A stretch of DNA of 13,252 nt from Candidatus Omnitrophota bacterium (lineage in GTDB: Bacteria > Ratteibacteria > UBA8468 > B48-G9 > JAFGKM01), in assembly GCA_023819545.1 (NCBI GenBank), contig JAMWCA010000024.1:1-13252 (forward strand). The letters are read 5' to 3'. Made by a program: the position numbers and the translations under genes. Positions 1 to 5,910 of the stretch are shown piece after piece. Each line of letters starts with the position of its first letter. Within the stretch, counting starts at the first letter, position 1. The notes beneath the pieces are model-generated. The model had not been told where the DNA came from, made no database searches, and saw only the letters and a program-made list of their open reading frames with translations.

Positions 1-172
1 TGTCAATTTTTATTTGTTCAAGTAAAAGAGCAAGTTGTGAAATTTGAGATTTTGCACTCATAACTTTTGCTCTGTCAATAACATTTCTAATAGCGAAAAA
101 AATTCCACATAAAAGTATCAAAAAAATTAAAATTCCTACCACTACTTCAGTTAAAATATATCCCCTTTTCAA
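1..172 (-). CDS. Type IV prepilin / pseudopilin-like protein, N-terminal part (runs off left edge)
   Basis: Reading leftwards from a TTG codon at 172-170, the frame gives 57 residues up to the edge. It begins MKRG, then YILTEVVVGI and a hydrophobic stretch to about residue 27. This is a class III signal peptide: a short basic leader, Gly at -1 (residue 4), Glu at +5 of the mature protein (residue 9), and the hydrophobic N-terminal helix that packs the pilus or pseudopilus core. A prepilin peptidase would cut after Gly4 and the protein would be assembled from the inner membrane. TTG is chosen because a GGAGGG ribosome site lies 5 bases upstream and an in-frame TAA lies just before that. The body is outside the window, so major pilin, minor pilin and GspG/H-type pseudopilin cannot be told apart. 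The gene diverges from the phosphomannomutase gene; the GspE/PilB-like ATPase at 1834 could serve the same machine. Confidence 0.8.
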   Translation of the reverse strand, partial: MKRGYILTEVVVGILIFLILLCGIFFAIRNVIDRAKVMSAKSQISQLALLLEQIKID

Positions 173-183
173 TTTTTCCCTCC
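172..183 (-). promoter_or_regulatory. Ribosome binding site setting the TTG start of the prepilin gene
   Basis: On the minus strand GGAGGG (183-178) is followed by five A-rich bases and then TTG (172-170). It is the best Shine-Dalgarno match at this end of the window. No ATG lies in frame between it and the pilin signature, so it fixes the unusual start codon. Confidence 0.7.
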
Positions 184-189
184 ATTCTT

Positions 190-217
190 ATTTTACTGTT
201 TCCTTTTTTATTGTCAA
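190..217 (-). promoter_or_regulatory. Sigma70-type promoter for the prepilin gene
   Basis: On the minus strand a perfect -35 TTGACA (217-212) is followed after 16 bases by TAAAAT (195-190), five of six matches to the -10 consensus. Transcription would start near 183, leaving a leader of only about a dozen bases that opens with the ribosome site. The -35 box shares its base pairs with the -35 of the opposing promoter. Confidence 0.55.
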
Positions 218-239
218 TTTTTAGTTTTTCTTGTATAAT
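211..239 (+). promoter_or_regulatory. Sigma70-type promoter for the phosphomannomutase operon, probably leaderless
   Basis: TTGTCA (211-216) and a perfect TATAAT (234-239) are separated by exactly 17 bases. The expected transcription start falls at about 245-248, at or next to the ATG at 248, and no Shine-Dalgarno sequence precedes that ATG. The mRNA is therefore likely leaderless or nearly so. Confidence 0.6.
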
Positions 240-247
240 TTTTAATT

Positions 248-1597
248 ATGAGAATAAATAGAACAATATTTAGAGAATATGACATAAGAGGGATTTACCA
301 ACAAGATTTGAAAGGAGATTTTCCTTATTTCATCGGTAAAGCATTTGGAACTTATATTAAAAGGAAAAATATGAAAAGTGTTTGTGTTGGTGGAGATAAT
401 AGATTGACCACAAATGAGATAAAAGAAAAATTAATAAAAGGACTTATTGATACAGGATGCGAAGTAACTGATATAGGAATTGTTCCAACTCCTGTTTTAT
501 ATTTTTCTATCCATTTTTTTAATTTTGATTCAGGTATAATGGTTACTGCAAGCCATAATCCTCCACAATTTAATGGTTTTAAAATGGTTGTTAGGAAAAG
601 TAGTTTATATGGGAAAGAAATACAAGAAATTGCAGATTTGATAGAGAAAGAGGATTTTGAGAAGGGCAAAGGGAAAGTTGAGAAAAAAGATGTAGAGAAT
701 GATTATATAAATTTTATGTTAGAAAAATTTAAGTTTAATAAAAAATTAAAAGTTGGGATTGATACAGGAAATGGGACAACAGGTCCTTTGATTGAAAAAA
801 TCTTCAAAAAACTTGGTATTGAATTTATTGGACTGTATATTAAAAGTGATGGTAATTTCCCCAATCATTTGCCAGACCCTGTAGTTCCTGAAAATTTAAA
901 AGATTTGATAGAGGTAGTTAAAAAAAATAATCTTGATTGTGGTTTTGGATTTGATGGAGATGGAGACCGACTTGCTGTTATTGATGAAAATGGAGAGATT
1001 CTTTGGGGGGATAAATTAATGATAATATATTCAAAAGATGTTCTGAGTAAAAAAAAGGGTGCAAAGATTATTTTTGATGTTAAATGTAGTAAATCCCTTG
1101 AAGAAGAAATAGAAAAATATGGGGGGATTCCAATTATGTGGAAGACAGGACATTCCTTAATTGAAAATAAACTTCATTTAGAAAAGGCACCAATTGCTGG
1201 TGAACTTTCTGGACATCTTTATTTTGCTGATGAATATTTTGGATATGATGATGCAATATACGCCTGTTTAAGATTACTAAGAATTCTTGACAACGAAAAT
1301 AAAAAGATTTCTGAATTTTTTGAAGGAGTTAAGAAATATTATTCTACACCAGAAATAAGGATTGAAGTTCCTGATGATAGAAAATTTGAAATAGTTGAAA
1401 ATGTTAAAAAATATTATTCAGAAAAATATGAAATAAATGATATTGATGGAGTTAAAGTTTATTATCCTTCTGGCTGGGCTTTATTAAGAGCATCAAATAC
1501 TCAACCTGCGCTTGTAGTTAGAATTGAGGGGGAAACTGAAGAAATTTTAAATAAAATAAAAGAAGAATTTTTTGAGGTAATTGAAAAATATAAGTGA
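248..1597 (+). CDS. Phosphomannomutase / phosphoglucomutase (alpha-D-phosphohexomutase family)
   Basis: 449 residues, full length for the family. It interconverts hexose 6-phosphate and 1-phosphate (mannose and/or glucose) in the cytoplasm through a phosphoserine, feeding nucleotide-sugar and surface-polysaccharide synthesis. The four signature regions are present and in order: phosphoserine loop TASHNP (residues 100-105, Ser102), metal-binding DGDGDR (236-241), sugar-specificity loop GELSGH (318-323), and C-terminal phosphate-binding RASNTQP (414-420). The N-terminal FREYDIRG motif is also typical of the bacterial PMM/PGM (AlgC-like) branch. ATG at 248 is used although it lacks a Shine-Dalgarno sequence, because the promoter -10 ends nine bases before it. 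The small gene at 1618 follows by 20 bases, so the two are probably co-transcribed. Family is certain; preference for mannose over glucose phosphate cannot be read from the sequence. Confidence 0.95.
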   Translation: MRINRTIFREYDIRGIYQQDLKGDFPYFIGKAFGTYIKRKNMKSVCVGGDNRLTTNEIKEKLIKGLIDTGCEVTDIGIVPTPVLYFSIHFFNFDSGIMVTASHNPPQFNGFKMVVRKSSLYGKEIQEIADLIEKEDFEKGKGKVEKKDVENDYINFMLEKFKFNKKLKVGIDTGNGTTGPLIEKIFKKLGIEFIGLYIKSDGNFPNHLPDPVVPENLKDLIEVVKKNNLDCGFGFDGDGDRLAVIDENGEILWGDKLMIIYSKDVLSKKKGAKIIFDVKCSKSLEEEIEKYGGIPIMWKTGHSLIENKLHLEKAPIAGELSGHLYFADEYFGYDDAIYACLRLLRILDNENKKISEFFEGVKKYYSTPEIRIEVPDDRKFEIVENVKKYYSEKYEINDIDGVKVYYPSGWALLRASNTQPALVVRIEGETEEILNKIKEEFFEVIEKYK

Positions 1598-1602
1598 CTT
1601 AG

Positions 1603-1612
1603 AAGGGGGTGA
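1603..1612 (+). promoter_or_regulatory. Strong ribosome binding site for the small Cys-rich protein
   Basis: AAGGGGGTGA is close to the ideal anti-16S match AAGGAGGTGA and ends five bases before the ATG at 1618. It argues against the GTG at 1609, which lies inside the site itself. Confidence 0.65.
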
Positions 1613-1617
1613 GAGTT

Positions 1618-1815
1618 ATGAAATGTCCTTTAAGATTAAGGACGCAAAAAAGACCTCTTGGAGAAGCAGCATTTGGAGTCCCTGAGCAGATAGAAGATTT
1701 TGATTTTTGTATAGAAGAGAACTGTGCTTGGTGGGATTTAAAAAATAAATGTTGTATAATAACTCATTTGTTTTCTATTGAAGAAAAACTTGAAATTTTA
1801 AAGCAAAAAATTTAA
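1618..1815 (+). CDS. Small cysteine-rich protein, possible metal-binding (unknown function)
   Basis: 65 residues; I do not recognise a named family. It starts MKCPLRLR and has five cysteines: Cys3, Cys31, Cys36 and the pair Cys45-Cys46. The central segment reads FCIEENCAWWDLKNKCC. Cys3 followed by Pro, plus two further spaced clusters, resembles small zinc or iron-sulfur proteins in which four thiolates hold one metal. The last 15 residues look like a charged amphipathic helix. There is no signal peptide or membrane segment, so it should be cytoplasmic. A very strong ribosome site suggests high translation. It sits 20 bases after the mutase and 18 bases before the GspE-like ATPase, so it is probably in their operon. 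A real gene is supported by ribosome site, spacing and composition; any function is open. Confidence 0.7.
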   Translation: MKCPLRLRTQKRPLGEAAFGVPEQIEDFDFCIEENCAWWDLKNKCCIITHLFSIEEKLEILKQKI

Positions 1816-1833
1816 GGCGAAAGTGAATCTTAA

Positions 1834-3510
1834 ATGAAAAGAGAAGAAATTATAAAAATTTTAAAAGAAAAAGAGAATATTAGAGATGACCAGATAGAAA
1901 TAGTTTTGAAAGAAAAGGAAAAAACAGGTGCACCTTTTGGTTATCTGCTTATAAAATTTGGACTTATTTCTGCTGATAGATGGCACAACTTTGCTTTAAA
2001 AGAACTTAAATCTGTCTCAGTTCAGTTAAATCAAATGAATATAGATAAAGAGGTTTTAAAATTGCTTCCTGAATTTACCTGTAGAAAATATAGAGTTGTT
2101 CCAATATTTAAAGGAAATAATAAAATTGTTTGCGCAATGGTTGATCCAACAGATAAGGAAGTAATAAATGAAATAAAGAAAATATCAGGAATGGAAATTG
2201 AGACAAGGTTAGCAAAAGAATATGAAATAAAAGAGATAATAGAAACAATGATATCTCAAGGTGGGATAGATGTTATTTCGCCTTTTGAAAAAAGAGATAT
2301 GCCTGAAAAGGTTTTTAAACCAATAAGAGTAAAAGAAGTTTCAGAATCTTCGGCTGTGACAGTTGTTGAAGAACTTGTAGAAAAGGCAATAGAGTTAAAA
2401 GCAACAGATATTCATCTTGAGATAGAAGAAGAAGGTTTGAGATTAAGATATAGAATAAATGGGCTTCTTTATGAATTTCCGCCTCCACCACTTGAACTTT
2501 ATTTATCAATTGTTTCTCATATAAAAGTTCTTTCTAACCTTGATATTGCAGAAAAAAGGGTTCCTCAAGACGGATATTTTAAAATGAAACTTTATGGTAG
2601 GGATGTTGATTTAAGGGTTTCTACTTTCCCAACTATTTTTGGGGAGATGGTTGCTTTGAGAGTGCTTGATAAAAGAAATATAATTTCAGGCCTTGAACAA
2701 CTTGGTTTTTTTCCTGAAGTTCTTCATAGATGGAGGATTCTTCTTGATGAACCATATGGTATGATTTTAGTTACAGGACCGACAGGGAGTGGAAAGACAA
2801 CAACTTTATATTCTTCATTAAATGAACTTGATAGTACCCATAGAAAAATTATAACTGTTGAAGACCCTGTAGAATACCATCTTAAAAATGTTAATCAGAC
2901 ACAGATAAATCCAAAAGCAGGTTTAACTTTTTCAGTTGCATTAAGGTCAATTTTAAGGCAAGACCCAGATATTGTTATGGTTGGAGAGATAAGAGATATA
3001 GAAACAGCAGAAATTGCTTTTAGAGCAGCACAGACAGGTCATTTAGTTTTATCAACTTTACATACAAACACAGCACCAGGAGCAATAATACGACTTTTAG
3101 ATATGGGAGTAGAATCATATTTAATTTCTTCTTCATTAATAGGAGTTTTAAATCAACGGCTTGTAAGGAGTATATGTAATTCATGTAAAGAAGAATATAA
3201 ACCTTATCCAGAAGAGATAAAAATGCTTGACCCATCTTTACTTGAAAAAGAAAATTTAAAATTTTATAGAGGCAAGGGTTGTCATATATGTAATGGAACT
3301 GGATATGGTGGTAGAACTGGAATTTTTGAATTGATGGTTATAAATGAAGAATTAAGAAGAGTTATTATAAAAAATCCTGACCTTGTAGAAATAAAAGAAG
3401 TTGCAAGAAAATCTGGTATGGAAACTTTAAGAGAAGACGGAATAAAAAAAGTTCTTGCAGGAATAACAACAATTTCAGAAGTCCTTTATACAACAAGAAA
3501 AGAGGACTAA
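1834..3510 (+). CDS. Type II secretion / type IV pilus assembly ATPase (GspE/PilB/MshE family)
   Basis: 558 residues, complete. Cytoplasmic hexameric ATPase that drives pseudopilus or pilus extension from the inner-membrane platform. Residues 1 to about 145 form the GspE/MshE N-terminal domain; the repeat around FGYLLIKFGLI resembles the MshEN element, which binds c-di-GMP in some members, but the leading Arg of that motif is not evident. The C-terminal motor has Walker A GPTGSGKTT (Lys321), Asp box VEDPVEY (342-348), Walker B VMVGEIRD (Glu385) and His box QTGHLVLSTLHTN (400-412). A zinc-binding CxxC pair (Cys448/451 and Cys483/486) is typical of GspE and PilB and argues against the retraction ATPase PilT. 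The start ATG has only a weak ribosome site. The stop overlaps that of the convergent PilZ gene by 4 bp. Which machine it serves (secretion or pilus) cannot be decided without the other components. Confidence 0.93.
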   Translation: MKREEIIKILKEKENIRDDQIEIVLKEKEKTGAPFGYLLIKFGLISADRWHNFALKELKSVSVQLNQMNIDKEVLKLLPEFTCRKYRVVPIFKGNNKIVCAMVDPTDKEVINEIKKISGMEIETRLAKEYEIKEIIETMISQGGIDVISPFEKRDMPEKVFKPIRVKEVSESSAVTVVEELVEKAIELKATDIHLEIEEEGLRLRYRINGLLYEFPPPPLELYLSIVSHIKVLSNLDIAEKRVPQDGYFKMKLYGRDVDLRVSTFPTIFGEMVALRVLDKRNIISGLEQLGFFPEVLHRWRILLDEPYGMILVTGPTGSGKTTTLYSSLNELDSTHRKIITVEDPVEYHLKNVNQTQINPKAGLTFSVALRSILRQDPDIVMVGEIRDIETAEIAFRAAQTGHLVLSTLHTNTAPGAIIRLLDMGVESYLISSSLIGVLNQRLVRSICNSCKEEYKPYPEEIKMLDPSLLEKENLKFYRGKGCHICNGTGYGGRTGIFELMVINEELRRVIIKNPDLVEIKEVARKSGMETLREDGIKKVLAGITTISEVLYTTRKED

Positions 3511-4139
3511 TAATTTAAAGCGTCTTTTTTAAGTTGATTTAAAAGGTATTTAATATATATATTTAGGTTTTCTTGAGAAAAATAATCAATTTCAATAAAT
3601 TCAAGTCCGTTTAAAAAAACATTTCTCAATTTTTTTGAATAAATTGTTTTACATTTTGCACTAAAAAAATAATTTTTATGTTCTATAACAAAATTAGTCC
3701 TTAACTCATAAATAAAATTTTCAATTAATGGCATATTTGTTTCAACCTTTACTCCAGAATAAGAAATGTTTATAATATTTCCTAATATTATTTCTTTACG
3801 AAATTTGCCTAAAAATTTTATTAAATCGCATTTAATAAATGGAGTTTCATACCTTCCCTTTTTTCTTTTTTCAGTTAAGACATCAGTTTCAGGCAAGAAG
3901 AATATTCTTTCTACTCCTTGAGAAAATATTTTTCCCGAAACAAAATATTCTATTCCATTTTTTTCAAAAAAAATCTCCCCTCTTTTACCAAGTTCTACTG
4001 GAATTGTCTTTTTTATTTGTGGAACTGAAACTATCATCTTTCCCCATTTATCAATGTCAATTATTTCTCCTCTAATTTTTTCATTGTCTATAAATACAAT
4101 AACCTTTTTAATTTCTTTAAGAGTATCAATATTTACCAT
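3507..4139 (-). CDS. PilZ-domain protein, YcgR-like two-domain c-di-GMP receptor
   Basis: 210 residues. The N-terminal half (about 1-85) looks like the small beta-barrel seen ahead of PilZ in YcgR-type proteins. The C-terminal half carries the two c-di-GMP-binding signatures: RxxxR (Arg92 to Arg96, followed by Tyr) and N-x-S-x-x-G (Asn124, Ser126, Gly129, in NISYSGV). The set is complete, so ligand binding is expected. There is no signal peptide or membrane segment; it should act in the cytoplasm by binding a partner protein in response to c-di-GMP. Its ATG is preceded by AAAAGG nine bases upstream. It converges on the GspE/PilB-like ATPase gene and overlaps it by 4 bp, which makes the pilus or secretion motor a reasonable candidate target, by analogy with PilZ proteins that act on pilus ATPases. 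That partner assignment is inference. Confidence 0.88.
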   Translation of the reverse strand: MVNIDTLKEIKKVIVFIDNEKIRGEIIDIDKWGKMIVSVPQIKKTIPVELGKRGEIFFEKNGIEYFVSGKIFSQGVERIFFLPETDVLTEKRKKGRYETPFIKCDLIKFLGKFRKEIILGNIINISYSGVKVETNMPLIENFIYELRTNFVIEHKNYFFSAKCKTIYSKKLRNVFLNGLEFIEIDYFSQENLNIYIKYLLNQLKKDALNY

Positions 4140-4258
4140 TTTAAATTTGCCTTTTCCTTATTTTTATTCTACCTGTATTTTTTAAGAAGAGAAATATTTT
4201 AAGTATATGGAAAAAAAATAAAAATAATTTATAATATAAAATTGTTTGAGAGGAAAAA
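4140..4258. promoter_or_regulatory. Divergent intergenic region between the PilZ and kinase genes
   Basis: These 119 very AT-rich bases must hold the promoters of both divergent genes. For the plus strand a candidate is described at 4208-4235. For the minus strand only a weak -10-like TAGAAT (4171-4166) is visible, with no convincing -35 box. No operator-like palindrome stands out. Confidence 0.4.
4208..4235 (+). promoter_or_regulatory. Candidate promoter for the kinase-deacetylase-glycosidase operon
   Basis: A perfect TATAAT (4230-4235) lies 16 bases after TGGAAA (4208-4213), four of six matches to the -35 consensus. Start of transcription would be near 4242. The kinase ribosome site GAGAGGA and its ATG at 4259 follow at normal distances. 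In DNA this AT-rich a chance TATAAT is common, so confidence is modest. Confidence 0.4.
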
Positions 4259-5017
4259 ATGGAGAAAATAAGGACAGGTTATGTATTAAAAAATTATATT
4301 TTGAAAGAAATGGTAGGTTATGGTGGATTTTCAACTGTTTATAGAGCAGAGTCCTTAGAACCATTTCCATTATATAATTCAGTTATTGCTGTTAAAGTTT
4401 TACATCCAAGACGACTTGAGAGAAATCAAATTAAACAATTTATAAAAGAAGGTAAAATTGCAAAATCACTTGAACATCCAAATATTGTTAAAGTTTTTGA
4501 TGTAATTCAAGAGGATGGAAATTTCTTTATTTTAATGGAATACCTTGATACTGATTTAATGAAAGCAATAAGAAATAAAAAACATATTTTTAATGAGAAA
4601 AATATAATTGATATAGTTATTAAAGTAGCAAAAGGCATTTCATATATTCACAAAAATGGGATAATCCATAAAGATATCAATCCTTCAAATATTTTGATAA
4701 CCTATTCCCTTGAAAAGGTCAAAATAACTGATTTTGGTCTTTCTCAAATCGTAAAAAAGATTTTTAATGTGAATAAATTTAAAGGGGGAACTGAGGGATA
4801 TATTGCACCAGAAATTTACAAAGGTATAAAAGGAGATGAAAGGAGTGATATATATTCATTTGGAAAGACAATTGAAAGAATTTATAAAGAATTGAATTTG
4901 CCTTTAAATGATAAAATAAAAAATATAATTAGGATAGCAACAGATCCCAAACCTGAAAATAGGTTTGAAAGTATGGAAGGAATTGTTTACATCCTTGAAA
5001 CCAGGAAAATTGAATGA
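4259..5017 (+). CDS. Minimal soluble Ser/Thr protein kinase (Hanks type, non-RD)
   Basis: 252 residues, essentially only the catalytic domain, with no transmembrane segment and no sensor or PASTA domain. The key elements are intact: glycine-rich loop GYGGFSTV (20-27), ATP-anchoring Lys46 in IAVKV, helix-C Glu64, catalytic loop HKDINPSN (Asp139, Asn144), DFG (158-160), GTEGYIAPE (177-185) and the late Arg235 in ENRF. The usual HRD is HKD, so it is a non-RD kinase and probably not controlled by activation-loop phosphorylation in the standard way. It should phosphorylate Ser/Thr on unknown cytoplasmic proteins. The ribosome site GAGAGGA precedes the ATG. Its stop overlaps the start of the deacetylase gene in an ATGA, indicating translational coupling; it heads a five-gene operon. 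Family is certain, substrate unknown. Confidence 0.92.
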   Translation: MEKIRTGYVLKNYILKEMVGYGGFSTVYRAESLEPFPLYNSVIAVKVLHPRRLERNQIKQFIKEGKIAKSLEHPNIVKVFDVIQEDGNFFILMEYLDTDLMKAIRNKKHIFNEKNIIDIVIKVAKGISYIHKNGIIHKDINPSNILITYSLEKVKITDFGLSQIVKKIFNVNKFKGGTEGYIAPEIYKGIKGDERSDIYSFGKTIERIYKELNLPLNDKIKNIIRIATDPKPENRFESMEGIVYILETRKIE

Positions 5018-5910
5018 TAAAATTTATTTATTCTGAAGAATTTCTCAAATATAAAGAAAAGTCACATCCAGAATCACCTGAAAGAATAGAAAAAATAGTT
5101 AATTATCTTCAAAAAAAGGGCAATTTTGAATTTGTTAAACCAAATCCTTGTGAAGAAGAGGACTTATTACTTGTTCACAGTTATGAATTGATTAAAAAGG
5201 TGAAAGAAAATAGTTTTTTTGATCCCGATTGTCCAAATATAAAAGATATATTTTACTATGCTTGCTTATCTGTTGGTGCTTCAATAAAAGCAAGTGAGAT
5301 TTCTCTTGAGGGTAAAATTAGTTTTTCACTTGGTAGACCCCCAGGTCATCATGCAGGGAAAAATAATCTTGGCGGTTTCTGTTATTTTAATAATATAGCA
5401 ATAGCAGTAAAGAAACTTCTATTAAAAAATTATAAAGTAGCTGTTCTTGACATAGATGGACATCATGGAAATGGAACTGAAGAGATTTTAAGAGGAGAAA
5501 AAAATGTAATATATATTTCAATTCATCAATTTCCTGCTTATCCGGGAACTGGTAAATATTCTTTTGAAAACTGCTATAATTTCCCTATCTCCCCTTTTTC
5601 AAGTTCAAAAAAATATATTGAAAAACTTGATATTGCACTTGATATAATAAAAAATTTTTCACCAGATATTATTGCTGTTTCTTGTGGTTTTGATACTTTT
5701 AAAGAAGATCCATTATTACAACTTTCTTTAACTGAAACCGATTATTATTTAATAGGCAAAAAGATAAATAATCTTGGTAAAAAAACATTTTTAGTTTTAG
5801 AAGGTGGATACAATATATATAAAATAGGAAATCTTCTTTATTGTTTTATTTCTGGTTTTAACAATCTTATTAAAAAAGGAGAAGGCAATGATAGAGAAAA
5901 GAATAATTGA
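5014..5910 (+). CDS. Histone-deacetylase-family deacetylase (AcuC/class II HDAC-like)
   Basis: 298 residues, compact but complete arginase/deacetylase-fold domain. Family members remove acetyl groups from acetyl-lysine (as AcuC does on acetyl-CoA synthetase) or from small acetylated amines. Visible motifs are: HPESPERI near the N-terminus (18-25), the catalytic His pair in PPGHHAG (His112, His113), DIDGHHGNGT with metal ligands Asp148 and His150, the third ligand Asp227 in SCGFDTF, and the transition-state Tyr266 in EGGYN. All expected active-site residues are therefore present. No signal peptide. The start ATG is inside the stop of the kinase gene (ATGA), and its 3' end overlaps the glycosidase gene by 23 bp, so its expression is tied to both. 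Protein-lysine deacetylase and acetylpolyamine-type amidohydrolase remain equally possible from sequence alone. Confidence 0.9.
   Translation: MIKFIYSEEFLKYKEKSHPESPERIEKIVNYLQKKGNFEFVKPNPCEEEDLLLVHSYELIKKVKENSFFDPDCPNIKDIFYYACLSVGASIKASEISLEGKISFSLGRPPGHHAGKNNLGGFCYFNNIAIAVKKLLLKNYKVAVLDIDGHHGNGTEEILRGEKNVIYISIHQFPAYPGTGKYSFENCYNFPISPFSSSKKYIEKLDIALDIIKNFSPDIIAVSCGFDTFKEDPLLQLSLTETDYYLIGKKINNLGKKTFLVLEGGYNIYKIGNLLYCFISGFNNLIKKGEGNDREKNN

Noticed and set aside
352..669. 105-codon minus-strand frame inside the phosphomannomutase gene
   Set aside because: Antisense to the region encoding the conserved phosphoserine motif; no recognisable product.
1609..1617. GTG at 1609 as start of the small Cys-rich protein
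   Set aside because: The GTG is part of the AAGGGGGTGA ribosome site, which is ideally spaced for ATG 1618.
3480..3540. Intrinsic terminator between the GspE-like and PilZ genes
   Set aside because: The two genes overlap by 4 bp and no GC-rich stem with a T tract is present around the stops.
4182..4370. 62-codon minus-strand frame over the kinase start
   Set aside because: Phe/Leu/Tyr-rich translation typical of AT-rich shadow frames; it spans the divergent promoter region and overlaps the kinase start and glycine-rich loop codons on the other strand.
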